A stretch of 64,000 nt of DNA from Thalassotalea sp. ND16A (GTDB lineage: Bacteria; Pseudomonadota; Gammaproteobacteria; Enterobacterales; Alteromonadaceae). Positions 56,068-64,000 of this stretch are shown piece by piece. The position numbers and the translations under genes are program-made. The notes below the pieces were generated by a model. It saw only the letters and a list, made by a program, of their open reading frames with translations. It searched no databases and had not been told where the DNA came from. The stretch covers positions 248,001 through 312,000 of the forward strand of contig NZ_JQDZ01000112.1 of NCBI RefSeq assembly GCF_000764205.1, read 5' to 3'. Position 1 is the stretch's first letter, and every line of letters starts with the position of its first letter.

Positions 56068-56496
56068 ATGCGCTTTCTTTCACGCCGGTTAGTAATGCCC
56101 AATGATTTAAATTATGCCAATGCACTTTTTGGGGGCCGGGCGCTGGAGTGGATTGATGAAGAGGCGGCGATGTATGCGATTTGCCAGTTAGGCACCAATT
56201 CGCTCGTGACCAAGCACATTGGTGAGATCAGTTTTGAGTCACCGGCATTGCAAGGTGATATTGTTGAATTTGGCTTAGAAATTAAAGCCGTAGGTAAGTC
56301 GTCGATCACTGTGTCTTGTTTGGTTCGCAACAAGGCCACAAAAAAAACCATTTGTTTGGCCGATGATATTGTCTTTGTCCAAGTTGACCCGGTAACGCGT
56401 TTGCCAATGCCGCATGGCAAGAATATCGAACTATTGAAAACACAAACCGAAGAAGAATTGCAAACACTGAACATGTTAAAATCAGACCAGGGTTAG
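56068..56496 (+). CDS. acyl-CoA thioesterase (YciA-like hotdog)
   Basis: 142 residues, single hotdog domain. NDLNYANALFGGRALEWIDEEAAMYA carries the Asn/Asp-Glu catalytic positions of YciA/BFIT-type thioesterases, followed by HIGEISFESPALQGDIVEFGLEI and TICLADDIVFVQVDP. Hydrolyses acyl-CoA to the free acid in the cytosol; chain-length preference unknown. GAGGAGT gives a strong ribosome site. It lies 50 bp before the MscS gene and could be co-transcribed. Confidence 0.9.
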   Translation: MRFLSRRLVMPNDLNYANALFGGRALEWIDEEAAMYAICQLGTNSLVTKHIGEISFESPALQGDIVEFGLEIKAVGKSSITVSCLVRNKATKKTICLADDIVFVQVDPVTRLPMPHGKNIELLKTQTEEELQTLNMLKSDQG

Positions 56497-56546
56497 TTAT
56501 GTAATTACCCCTCATGACTTGAATAAAAATAACTTGAGATAATGAA

Positions 56547-57443
56547 ATGGCAGAACAGGCAACAGCACAAAGTCCCACAACAGCAAGCAACTACGATGCG
56601 GCAAATTTATTGAAAGATGAAATCGATTTAATCAATCAGCTGTACGAAATATCCGTTAACTTTTTTGCCAATTACAGTTTTCAGTTAATTGGTGCCTTCA
56701 TCATCTTCTTAGTTGGCTATTACATTGCCGGTAAAGTCGCGAAGTGGGTATTATTTCTCTGCGAAAAAAATAAGTTGGATGTAACCTTAAGTCGTTTCAT
56801 TGCCAATACCACGAAAATGTTGATGGTGGTGTTAATTACCATTATCGCGTTAGGCAAAATAGGGGTCAGTGTGACTCCGTTTATTGCCACTATTGGTGCC
56901 TTGTCTCTTGGTGCTGGCTTGGCGTTGCAAGGCTTGTTATCTAATTACGCCGCTGGCTTTAATATTATTATGATCAGGCCATTTGTGGTGGGCGATACCA
57001 TTACTGTGCAAGGCGTCACTGGGGTAGTAAAAGAAGTGTTGCTTGCTTATACTATTTTATCCGATGAAGATGGTGTGCAAATAACCATTCCTAATAAGCA
57101 CATCGTTGGTGAAGTGTTGCAAAACTCGCAACAAGACTCGTTATTAGAATTGAGCGTGGGCATTTCCTACGATCATAACCCGGTTGAGGTGGTTAAGATG
57201 CTCAGCCCAACAATTAGCGGCTTAACGGTGCTCAGTAAAGATAAAAAACCGCAATTTGGCATTGATGAATTTGCCGATAGTGCCATTGTTTTGGGGATAC
57301 GGTTATGGGTGCCGACGGAAAACTTATACGCCGCCAAATATCAGGCTTACGAAGAAATTTATCAGGCGCTTGATAACGCCAAGATTAAAATTCCTTATCC
57401 GCAAACCGATGTGCATTTATTTAAAACAGAAGAATCAATATAA
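56547..57443 (+). CDS. mscS: small-conductance mechanosensitive channel MscS family
   Basis: 298 residues: three N-terminal membrane helices, the pore-lining TM3 (FIATIGALSLGAGLALQGLLSNYAAGFNIIM) with its small-residue/Gly pattern, then the beta domain (RPFVVGDTITVQGVTGVVKEVLLAYTILSDEDGVQITIPNKHIVGEVLQN). Same size as E. coli MscS (286). Relieves turgor under hypo-osmotic shock, relevant for a marine bacterium. Close after the thioesterase gene. Confidence 0.93.
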   Translation: MAEQATAQSPTTASNYDAANLLKDEIDLINQLYEISVNFFANYSFQLIGAFIIFLVGYYIAGKVAKWVLFLCEKNKLDVTLSRFIANTTKMLMVVLITIIALGKIGVSVTPFIATIGALSLGAGLALQGLLSNYAAGFNIIMIRPFVVGDTITVQGVTGVVKEVLLAYTILSDEDGVQITIPNKHIVGEVLQNSQQDSLLELSVGISYDHNPVEVVKMLSPTISGLTVLSKDKKPQFGIDEFADSAIVLGIRLWVPTENLYAAKYQAYEEIYQALDNAKIKIPYPQTDVHLFKTEESI

Positions 57444-57475
57444 TACTCTAAGCTGAATTTAGAATATCAGATGCA

Positions 57476-58447
57476 TTAAAACCTTTCGTTAACCCAGTGC
57501 GCTTTTTGTTCTGGGTTAAGAAAGCTCCAGGCAATAAAACGACTAATTTTTTGCCCTTGTGCCATTTTTACTACTTTAATGTCGGCCACTCCCGCTTTTT
57601 TTAACGCCAATTTCAACGGTTTAATGTTGTCCTTTTTAGACAGCAAACTTGTGAACCACAGCACCTGTGTTTGATAATGTTTACTCTCAGTTATCATCTT
57701 GCGCACAAATTTAAGCTCACCACCATCACACCACAACTCTGCATTTTGGCCGCCAAAGTTTAATTTGCTTTCACTTTTAATGGCGTTACTTTTGTGTTTA
57801 TTGAGGTTTTGCCACTTCTGCTGGCTGCCTTTAGTGGCATCATTCATCGATGCATGAAAGGGCGGGTTACATAGGGTTAAAGCAAAGTACTCATTGGCTT
57901 TGATAATGCCCTGAAAGGTATGAGTAGGATCACCTTGCAGCCGGCACTCAATATTTTCCGACAAGCCTGAATTGTGACTAAGATTTTCGTTGGCAAATTT
58001 TATCGACACTGGATCAATGTCGCTGGCGACAAATTGCCATTGATAACAGCGTTGCGCCAAAATAGGGTAAATACAACTGGCACCGGTACCAATATCGAGT
58101 ACTCTGACTTTGCCGGGGCGCGGTATTTTATTGCCATTGCTTTGTTTTAATAAATCGGCAAGGTAATGCAGGTAGTCAACTCGGCCAGGAATGGGGGGGC
58201 ATAAGTAGCCATCAGGTATATCCCAGTGCTGTATTTGATAATGGTGCTTTAGCAATGCCAGATTAAGCGCTTTTACCGCGTCACTATTGGCAAAATCAAT
58301 GCTGAGATTTTGATATTGATTGGTTGTTACAAACGCCTTTAGGGGCGGATGCGTGCGAACAAGTGCCACCAAATCATAGCCATGATTGTGCCGGTTACGC
58401 GGGTGTAACTGTGGTTTTAGCACATTATGGGGGTTATTTTCGGCCAA
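57476..58447 (-). CDS. rlmF: 23S rRNA (adenine-1618 N6)-methyltransferase
   Basis: 323 residues of the YbiN/RlmF type: N-terminal KPQLHPRNRHNHGYDLVALV, SAM motif I VLDIGTGASCIYPILAQ and the amino-methylase motif IV NPPFHAS. Modifies A1618 of 23S rRNA. It overlaps the DUF2947 gene upstream by 14 bp, so the two are in one operon, DUF2947 first. Length agrees with the E. coli protein (308) plus a short tail. Confidence 0.93.
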   Translation of the reverse strand: MAENNPHNVLKPQLHPRNRHNHGYDLVALVRTHPPLKAFVTTNQYQNLSIDFANSDAVKALNLALLKHHYQIQHWDIPDGYLCPPIPGRVDYLHYLADLLKQSNGNKIPRPGKVRVLDIGTGASCIYPILAQRCYQWQFVASDIDPVSIKFANENLSHNSGLSENIECRLQGDPTHTFQGIIKANEYFALTLCNPPFHASMNDATKGSQQKWQNLNKHKSNAIKSESKLNFGGQNAELWCDGGELKFVRKMITESKHYQTQVLWFTSLLSKKDNIKPLKLALKKAGVADIKVVKMAQGQKISRFIAWSFLNPEQKAHWVNERF

Positions 58448-58904
58448 CTTTAAACGTTCCGTTTGATAAAAACTGTACCGCTTCAGGTCGTTTTTTGCCG
58501 ATCAGTATTGGCCCATCATCCATCATTAAAAAGTTTTTCCAACAACGCTTAAATACTGCCCAGGTAGTTTCGATCACCTGTTTTTTTGAATTGCAGTAAT
58601 ACACGGTAGTGTTATCTTGCCAGCTGAGGTGCTCAAGGATCATGTCCGGCAATGCGTCGGCATCACTTTCCCAGGCCTTTTCCCACATCGCTTTATCACT
58701 CCAGCTGGCATCATCAAATGGCCAGTCTCCCTGACTGAAGAAATCGGGGTGATCGACTTGTTTGCTAATAAACTGACTCCATAATGCGCTCGAACGTGCG
58801 AGTGACATTGGTTTAATTGCTTTTAAGTCTTGCTCACTGATGGGCAGGTTTTTAAAACGAAAAACCCAGGCATGTTTTAAATCGTCAATGGCGATATAAC
58901 TCAT
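58434..58904 (-). CDS. DUF2947 family protein
   Basis: 156 residues of the DUF2947 family, known from Vibrio and Shewanella relatives and found beside rlmF. Tryptophan- and acid-rich (HPDFFSQGDWPFDDASWSDKAMWEKAWESDADALPDMIL), followed by DNTTVYYCNSKKQVIETTWAVFKRCWKNFLMMDDGPILIG. No signal peptide. Function unknown. Its 3' end overlaps the rlmF start, indicating translational coupling. Confidence 0.82.
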   Translation of the reverse strand: MSYIAIDDLKHAWVFRFKNLPISEQDLKAIKPMSLARSSALWSQFISKQVDHPDFFSQGDWPFDDASWSDKAMWEKAWESDADALPDMILEHLSWQDNTTVYYCNSKKQVIETTWAVFKRCWKNFLMMDDGPILIGKKRPEAVQFLSNGTFKVGRK

Positions 58905-59045
58905 TAATATATTCTTGTTTGATTAGCGTGCGCCGATTATACCATTTAGATTGTGCTTGCGGTATGCTTAGCGTTATTGAATTAGTTACAGCAATCGCTG
59001 AGTCATTATATGTTTAGCTCGATTGATAATAAGGTTTTGTAAGAG

Positions 59046-59390
59046 ATGTCTTCAGATAGATTTGGCACCAGCGCCAATTATAAAAGTAAAGAACAAGGGT
59101 ACCGGGATAGGGCGTTAAAGCTGTTTCCCTGGGTTTGTGGCCGCTGTGCCCGCGAGTTTGAATACTCAAACATTAAAGAATTAACCGTGCATCACATCGA
59201 CCATGATCACACCAATAATCCGCAAGATGGAAGTAATTGGGAGTTATTGTGTATTTATTGTCACGACAATGAACACGCCAAATATACCGATCAACAGCAA
59301 TATGGCAGAGAAGTCAAAGCCGGCGATACTAACCAAGACTCGGCGACGTATAATCCATTTGCCGATTTAAAGTCGATGTTAAAGAAATAA
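59046..59390 (+). CDS. yajD: HNH nuclease family protein YajD
   Basis: 114 residues. HNH/McrA-type zinc motif: CGRCAREF, HHIDHDHTN and LCIYCHDNEHAK, with two CxxC zinc pairs and the His-rich HNH core. YajD homologues are common in gammaproteobacteria; the cellular role is not established. Basic N-terminus (TSANYKSKEQGYRDRALKLFPW). A single gene with AAGAG before the ATG. Confidence 0.9.
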   Translation: MSSDRFGTSANYKSKEQGYRDRALKLFPWVCGRCAREFEYSNIKELTVHHIDHDHTNNPQDGSNWELLCIYCHDNEHAKYTDQQQYGREVKAGDTNQDSATYNPFADLKSMLKK

Positions 59391-59468
59391 GCTGACGGTC
59401 AATAAGTTAAGCTGATAGAATACGCCCGCTTAATTTTGGGCTTTTTCATTAACACTTAGGATCTTATT

Positions 59469-59801
59469 ATGTCTAAATTTTTCTACCGTGGTACACCAGA
59501 CGTTATGGGTAAGTACGGTAAAGCGGGTTATAGCCCGAAAGCGAAAATGAAATTAGGCACGGCAAACAATCCGTTGACCTTGGTTGTTGCCAATGATGAA
59601 CGTCTGAAAGAAGTGCAAGCGCTAGTTATCGAGCATAACCTGGTTGCCAATATCGACGTAAATAGTGAAACGGTAGAAAACTTGCTTGAGCTTGATGGCG
59701 TACTAAATACACCGAAAACTCAAGTGTTTGCCAAAACCCCTGAGCGCAATGACCCATGCAGCTGTGGCAGTGGCAAAAAATACAAGAAATGCTGCGGCTA
59801 A
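59469..59801 (+). CDS. SEC-C/SWIM metal-binding motif protein
   Basis: 110 residues of the PBPRA1643 family. N-terminal MSKFFYRGTPDVMGKYGKAGYSPKAKMKLGTANNPLTLVV, short alpha/beta body, and a C-terminal SEC-C zinc motif NDPCSCGSGKKYKKCCG. The SEC-C motif binds zinc and mediates protein or nucleic-acid contacts in SecA and other proteins; the function of the whole protein is unknown. AGGATC before the ATG. Confidence 0.88.
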   Translation: MSKFFYRGTPDVMGKYGKAGYSPKAKMKLGTANNPLTLVVANDERLKEVQALVIEHNLVANIDVNSETVENLLELDGVLNTPKTQVFAKTPERNDPCSCGSGKKYKKCCG

Positions 59802-59833
59802 TGTTTTTCCGATAAGCGAGCGTTACTGGATAA

Positions 59834-60562
59834 ATGCAACGTAGCCGTTTAGATCGCTTTATCAGCTTAACGCTAAATATCAGTCGCCGTGATGTGCGGT
59901 TAATGCTGGCACAAAAACGGATAACCGTAGATGGCATTATTGTCAGCGATATTGGTTTGATCATCGATAAATTTTCTTTGATAGTGGTTGATGACAAGGT
60001 GTTGCAGAATTATCAACCTAGTTATGTGATGGTACACAAACCGGTTGGAGTGGTGAGTGCGACCACCGATGAACAACATAAAACGGTGATTGATTTGCTC
60101 GACAGCGAACAATACCCGGAAAAGACCGAGTTGCACATTGTTGGTCGGCTGGATTTGAATACTTCCGGGTTAATCTTGCTAACCAATGACAGCAGCTGGT
60201 CTGAGCGCTTAACGCAACCGAATGCAAAAGTTGCCAAACACTATAAAGTGACGTTAGCAGATGCAATTAGCGAAGATCTGCAACACGATTATGTGAGTGC
60301 CTTTGCCAAGGGCATGTATTTTGCCTATGAAGACATCACCACTAAGGCTGCTAAACTTACGATAATCTCGCCACATACCGCGGTGTTAACACTCACCGAA
60401 GGCAGGTATCATCAAATTAAGCGGATGTTTGGCCGCTTTCAAAACAAGGTTGTGGCGTTGCATCGTTTTGCCATTGGTAATTTAGAACTTGAGCAACAAT
60501 TGCTCGTTGGCACAGCAAGGCGATTAACTGCGTGTGAAGTTAGACAAATCAGTGTAAAATAG
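59834..60562 (+). CDS. RsuA-family pseudouridine synthase
   Basis: 242 residues: N-terminal S4-like RNA-binding domain (RLDRFISLTLNISRRDVRLMLAQKRITVDG), then the RsuA/RluB/E/F catalytic core with YVMVHKPVGVVSATTDEQHKTVIDLL and the catalytic Asp in GRLDLNTSGLILLTND, then EGRYHQIKRMFGRFQNKVVALHR. It isomerises uridine in rRNA. The overall length and S4 domain fit RsuA (16S U516) best, but RluF-like function cannot be excluded. Confidence 0.9.
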   Translation: MQRSRLDRFISLTLNISRRDVRLMLAQKRITVDGIIVSDIGLIIDKFSLIVVDDKVLQNYQPSYVMVHKPVGVVSATTDEQHKTVIDLLDSEQYPEKTELHIVGRLDLNTSGLILLTNDSSWSERLTQPNAKVAKHYKVTLADAISEDLQHDYVSAFAKGMYFAYEDITTKAAKLTIISPHTAVLTLTEGRYHQIKRMFGRFQNKVVALHRFAIGNLELEQQLLVGTARRLTACEVRQISVK

Positions 60563-60600
60563 AGTCATATCAAGTAAGGCTATGTAAATTTAGGATCCCC

Positions 60601-61203
60601 ATGAGCAAAGCGCCAAAATACAGCTATCGCGTTGTTGAAAAACGCAACAATACCTGGACTGCAGAAATCCAACGTCAGGCAACATCGAAAAAGAAAGTGG
60701 TTTCTAAACGTCAAACCAGTTTTGCCAGCGAAGACGAAGGCATTGCCTGGGCGAAAGTAGAGTTAGAGAAAATTTTAGTCAATCATATTGAACGCAATAA
60801 GCGTCATGATGAAGAGCGCGCTGAACAATATCAGGAAAAATTGAAAAAAGCGGAACTTGCCGCGGCAAAAGCTAGCCTGGAAGCCAGTGAAGAAGCAACG
60901 GCAGATGAGCAAGAAGAAAATGCGTCATTCGCTTTAACTGAAGAGCAACAATTGAAAGCCATTGCGGACTTACAAGAACTCGAACAGTTAGAAAATGATG
61001 ATAGTGAAGACGATAGCGAATCTGCGTCTAAACCGAAGTTTGATTTTGAAGTTGAATTAGAACAAGCAGAGCTTGCGGAAAAAGAAGCTTTGAAAAAAGC
61101 GAAAGCGAAAAAGTCGAAAAAGGCCGATGCTACAGACGCTGACGATGATGCTTTAACCGCTGATGGCAGTGATAAAGTAAGCGATATTTACTTGCAAAAA
61201 TAA
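60601..61203 (+). CDS. DUF3622 family protein
   Basis: 200 residues. The conserved N-terminal DUF3622 domain (YSYRVVEKRNNTWTAEIQRQATSKKKVVSKRQTSFASEDEGIAWAKVELEKIL) is followed by a very acidic/basic low-complexity coiled-coil tail (EEATADEQEENASFA, ELEQLENDDSEDDSES, KKAKAKKSKKADATDADDDA). Known in Vibrio and Shewanella; function unknown. A terminator follows at 61268-61297. Confidence 0.85.
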   Translation: MSKAPKYSYRVVEKRNNTWTAEIQRQATSKKKVVSKRQTSFASEDEGIAWAKVELEKILVNHIERNKRHDEERAEQYQEKLKKAELAAAKASLEASEEATADEQEENASFALTEEQQLKAIADLQELEQLENDDSEDDSESASKPKFDFEVELEQAELAEKEALKKAKAKKSKKADATDADDDALTADGSDKVSDIYLQK

Positions 61204-61267
61204 ACTTTCGAATTAACAGAATTTAAACCTTCCATGGCAATTCTAAGTTAATTCAAGGATGAATTAA

Positions 61268-61297
61268 AAAAAGGCAAACGAGAGTTTGCCTTTTTTC
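61268..61297 (+). terminator. terminator after DUF3622 gene
   Basis: AGGCAAAC / GTTTGCCT stem with GAGA loop, followed by T5. Confidence 0.92.
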
Positions 61298-61361
61298 GTT
61301 TGAAAATACGGTTAACCTGCGCTGATCCCTACAGGTAAGTTAACCGCCTGCGGCAGTATCC

Positions 61362-61709
61362 TTATGTACAAGCGATTTGGATTTTATCGATCTCACAGGT
61401 GATAACTGTCACATTTTCATAACCAACTCGCTGCAGTTGTTCTGCTGCAAGAGTCGCACGAGCAGAGGTAGCGCAGTGTAAGTAAATCGGCCTTTTGGGG
61501 TCTTTCTCAGTCTCCATTAGCGTCATTTCAATTACGCCTCGGGGAATATTTGTCGCCCCCATGACAGGCTTAGCCAAGTGCTCTGCTGGCATTCTTACGT
61601 CAATCAGTAAGCCTTTATTTTGTTGGATTTCTGCAATTGCTTGTGCTGCGGTGATGCGCCTTGTATTTTGCGCAACTTGCTGTATCAGGTCTTTAATCGC
61701 TTTTAGCAT
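61362..61709 (-). CDS. rhodanese-like domain protein
   Basis: 115 residues, single rhodanese domain: GLLIDVRMPAEHLAKPVMGATNIPRG and the active loop YLHCATSARATLAAEQLQRVG, with the catalytic Cys (HCATSAR) present. Moves a sulfane sulfur to thiol or cyanide acceptors; the physiological partner is unknown. The N-terminal AIKDLIQQVAQNTRRITAAQAI is a short helical extension. Convergent with DUF3622, 45 bp from the large lipoprotein gene on the same strand. Confidence 0.9.
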   Translation of the reverse strand: MLKAIKDLIQQVAQNTRRITAAQAIAEIQQNKGLLIDVRMPAEHLAKPVMGATNIPRGVIEMTLMETEKDPKRPIYLHCATSARATLAAEQLQRVGYENVTVITCEIDKIQIACT

Positions 61710-61753
61710 AATTTGTTCCTAAACTAGGTATTTCAACGTTATTATATCAGTCA

Positions 61754-63547
61754 TTAAAAATTCTCATGTTGGCGAACATGTTGCCATGTTTCACCAAAAT
61801 CGGCCGATTCGTAAAAGTCACCGGAAACACCATCACAAGACAGTAAAATTTTGTCTTTCACTTCAGCAACGATGTCCATGCAATATTCATTCGGCAATTT
61901 CAATTCGGTTTTTACCCAATTGTTACCGCCATCGGTGGTTTTTAATATTTTATATTCTGTTTTCGCCGGACCGGTAAAAAAATTGTAATGTCTGAATGAG
62001 ACAATACTCAGCGCTTCTAGATCATTTAAGAACCATGGAATTGAGACGAATTTAAACGATTCTTTTTTAATTTTTTCATGGTTTTTGCCTTTAAAGCAAA
62101 GTTTTTTACCTAAGGTGTAGCCTGCTTTGCATGATTTAATCGCCGTGCTTAGTTCATTTTTTCGCATGCCATTTTCATCGACCGTATAAATGCTTGGCAT
62201 GCCTGTCCATGACCAATAGCCGGCTTGTTCAATCGCGACTTTCGCTTGTCCTGCCTGCAGTGTTCTAGTGAGTTGAGCTGAATGTTCAATCGCCTGAATT
62301 TCCCAGGTTTCTGGGTCAAATGTATAGTCTTTGCTGACGCCGTCACCAAAGGCGGCTAAATCATGGTTTCTGCCATAGGTAATGCTGACAACATGCTTGT
62401 CGTTTAGGTGATGAGTTTGAACATTGAATATCTGTCTAATTTTTCGTTTATTCTTCGCTTTCTTTTTCTCTTCTTTGCTAAGCACGGATATTTGTTGGGT
62501 ATTTCCAGCGCCATCTTTCCAGCCCGATAACGAAGTGTAACTCGCCATTAAGCGCCAATTTGGCGTATTATCGGTTAAATTTGCTCGATAAATCTCAGCC
62601 GTTTTGGTTTGAAAACTCATTAACTCGACCCGGCCATTGTCGTTGACTTCAATTTGCTTGATATTGCTGTTTGTTGCTAGCGACACGTCTTGCCATTCGC
62701 CATCAAATTTTTTGAGAAATACTGCGCCTTCATTACCGGCTACAATCAAATCACCAGCTAAGTTTTGTTTAATCGTATTTAAATCGACGTTACTATCAAC
62801 GGCATCTATGTCCCATTCACCTGATGCGCTGCGTTTAAGGATCACCCCTAATTTTCCAATAAAATACACTGAGCCATCAGGCGCCGCGTATTTATGATTG
62901 AAGGTGACCGGGTTTTGCGCGATTGAAACATATACAGACTCTCGCTCTTCGTCTAACTCATCTTCGTTCCAAGTCAATACCTGATTTTTATCATAATTAT
63001 AGAAAGGGAAAAATTTATTCAACACTTCTACCGGTTGAGTGTCTTCAAGCCTTGTCAGGGTGTTGACATATTTATCATCTTGCGGCTTTGGATAGTAAAT
63101 TATGGTACCTAAATCGGTTATCTTGCCCGGCTCAACTTCAAAGGTGCCAAATTTAATGTCGGCTCCGGTACCACGAGAATAATAGTAGTCGCCTTTTTGA
63201 TGGAATGATGAAATTGAACTTAAAGAATAACTGCCCGCTTTGATGGCAGAAGAAAAGATATTACTGTCGGTGGTATGCGTTTTTAACGACACTAATCGTT
63301 CAAACTTTACTTTTTTCGATTCGTTTAAGTTTTTTGGTGCGATAGTCAGGTAATTAAACGGTAATGGGTATGACGAGGTATTAATCACCCTGACCACAAC
63401 AACCCCTTGCTGTGAGTCGATTTTCGTCTTTGCGGTGAGTGGCTGATTAACATTCATTTGGCTAGAACAACCACTTAAAAAGATAAAGCCAATCAGCAAT
63501 AGGTAGCGATTAAATAGTGATTTGGAAAATATTGAGAATATTGCCAT
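61754..63547 (-). CDS. large BNR-like lipoprotein
   Basis: 597 residues. Signal peptide with lipobox LSGCSS. N-terminal beta domain (QGVVVVRVINTSSYPLPFNYLTIAPKNL) and a long region with WD/BNR-like strands: VYFIGKLGVILKRSASGEWDI, LIVAGNEGAVFLKKFDGEWQDV, TEYKILKTTDGGNNWVKTELKLP, DFYESADFGETWQHVR. The last two are clear Asp-box (SxDxGxTW) repeats, suggesting a beta propeller. Probably an outer-membrane or periplasm-facing lipoprotein; function unknown. Divergent from the next gene by 119 bp. Confidence 0.8.
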   Translation of the reverse strand: MAIFSIFSKSLFNRYLLLIGFIFLSGCSSQMNVNQPLTAKTKIDSQQGVVVVRVINTSSYPLPFNYLTIAPKNLNESKKVKFERLVSLKTHTTDSNIFSSAIKAGSYSLSSISSFHQKGDYYYSRGTGADIKFGTFEVEPGKITDLGTIIYYPKPQDDKYVNTLTRLEDTQPVEVLNKFFPFYNYDKNQVLTWNEDELDEERESVYVSIAQNPVTFNHKYAAPDGSVYFIGKLGVILKRSASGEWDIDAVDSNVDLNTIKQNLAGDLIVAGNEGAVFLKKFDGEWQDVSLATNSNIKQIEVNDNGRVELMSFQTKTAEIYRANLTDNTPNWRLMASYTSLSGWKDGAGNTQQISVLSKEEKKKAKNKRKIRQIFNVQTHHLNDKHVVSITYGRNHDLAAFGDGVSKDYTFDPETWEIQAIEHSAQLTRTLQAGQAKVAIEQAGYWSWTGMPSIYTVDENGMRKNELSTAIKSCKAGYTLGKKLCFKGKNHEKIKKESFKFVSIPWFLNDLEALSIVSFRHYNFFTGPAKTEYKILKTTDGGNNWVKTELKLPNEYCMDIVAEVKDKILLSCDGVSGDFYESADFGETWQHVRQHENF

Positions 63548-63666
63548 TATTAAACTCCATTTTATTTTTTTCAGGTAACATTTTTGCGTTAGCGAAAGGT
63601 TATCATGGTGCTAACCGTTTAAATAGTTTATTTTAGCGTTATCAAAGCTACGACTAAAAAATCAAA

Positions 63667-64000
63667 ATGGAATTTAAAAAAATACTATCCGTGCTGTTAT
63701 TCTCTAGTCTGTTTATTTCAGGCATATCGGTTTCGGCAGAATTGGAAAAATTGTTAAGAACTGTTGAGCAAATTACCGCTCTGGAAGCCGATAAACGGTT
63801 GGCAAAAAATCAAGGTTTTCTGCTGATTAAATTAAACGTCAATCATGACGCTGCATCGATAAACTTCGCGAAAATTCGAAAAAAGCGGGCAAGTTATATT
63901 TTTGACAAAAAAACCTTAAAGCTAGGTCAGAAATACCTGCTGAATTTAAAAAATGCCGACAATGAATTTTACTTGATCCCACTGTTAGCCGGTGGTTATC
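63667..64000 (+). CDS. secreted protein, 5' part only
   Basis: Open from the ATG at 63667 to the window end (111 codons so far). Signal peptide (KKILSVLLFSSLFISGISVSAE), then a mixed region with VEQITALEADKRLAKNQGFLLIKLNVNHDAASINFAKIRKKRASYIF. The segment LLIKLNVNHDAASINF resembles the VVVVRVINTSSYP strand of the adjacent lipoprotein in style, so the two divergent genes may have related roles. Truncated by the window edge. Confidence 0.7.
   Translation, partial: MEFKKILSVLLFSSLFISGISVSAELEKLLRTVEQITALEADKRLAKNQGFLLIKLNVNHDAASINFAKIRKKRASYIFDKKTLKLGQKYLLNLKNADNEFYLIPLLAGGY

Noticed and set aside
59900-60266. Antisense ORFs over the pseudouridine synthase gene
   Set aside because: Shadows of a well-supported gene.

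Overview
The window looks like chromosomal DNA of a marine gammaproteobacterium of the Alteromonadales, most like Colwelliaceae (Colwellia or Thalassotalea type). I infer this from moderate-to-low GC, the conserved block serA-rpiA-fau/ssrS/ygfB-pepP-ubiH-ubiI/gcvTHP, and gammaproteobacterial families such as EfpL, ArgP/ArgO, RlmF, DUF2947, YajD and DUF3622. No database search was possible, so the genus is an inference.

Layout. (1) 0.1-15.9 kb is a conserved housekeeping block: serA, rpiA and fau on the minus strand, 6S RNA (ssrS, minus strand) at about 5.77-5.95 kb, then ygfB, pepP, ubiH, ubiI, gcvT, gcvH and gcvP on the plus strand. It covers serine/glycine one-carbon metabolism, ubiquinone hydroxylation and pentose phosphate metabolism. 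A DUF2891 gene and a wrecked IS607-type element, itself hit by a TA-flanked MITE, separate fau from ssrS. (2) 16.0-19.6 kb and 30.5-35.7 kb hold small plus-strand genes separated by short imperfect palindromes with attC-like ends. This looks like a decaying integron cassette array with no integrase in the window. Products include a GFA-type zinc protein, a scramblase-like protein, YccF, small lipoproteins, a VOC protein, an internally deleted polysaccharide deacetylase, a GNAT, an SGNH hydrolase and a gamma-glutamylcyclotransferase-like protein. (3) 19.6-30.4 kb interrupts this with ordinary accessory genes and a gene graveyard: a second, broken copy of the gcvP 3' end, a truncated gene fused to a truncated tetR, and a sigma-54 activator fused to a frameshifted lysR. 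Intact genes here are a membrane wHTH/TPR regulator with in-frame 15-bp repeats, a periplasmic methyltransferase, a MATE pump, a TonB-like protein behind two TACA-N2-TGTA boxes, a DUF4242 protein and a MAPEG protein. (4) 35.8-41 kb: YtoQ, a urea transporter next to a delta-class carbonic anhydrase, a coiled-coil protein and an ABC exporter.

(5) 41-47.3 kb is a heavy-metal efflux module: a czcCBA/cus-type RND operon on the minus strand, a MerR-family regulator on the plus strand, and a well-formed MerR-type promoter (19-bp spacer with a dyad) between them. (6) 47.4-64 kb is mostly ordinary chromosome: a norE/norF-like pair, a second MITE of the same family, a large unknown membrane protein, EfpL, the argP-argO divergent pair, an FMN reductase, HopJ-like, MipA/OmpV, a hydrolase, a thioesterase, MscS, RlmF, DUF2947, YajD, a SEC-C protein, an RsuA-type pseudouridine synthase, DUF3622, a rhodanese, a large lipoprotein, and a secreted protein cut by the window end.

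No tRNA, rRNA, CRISPR array, prophage or integrase gene was seen.
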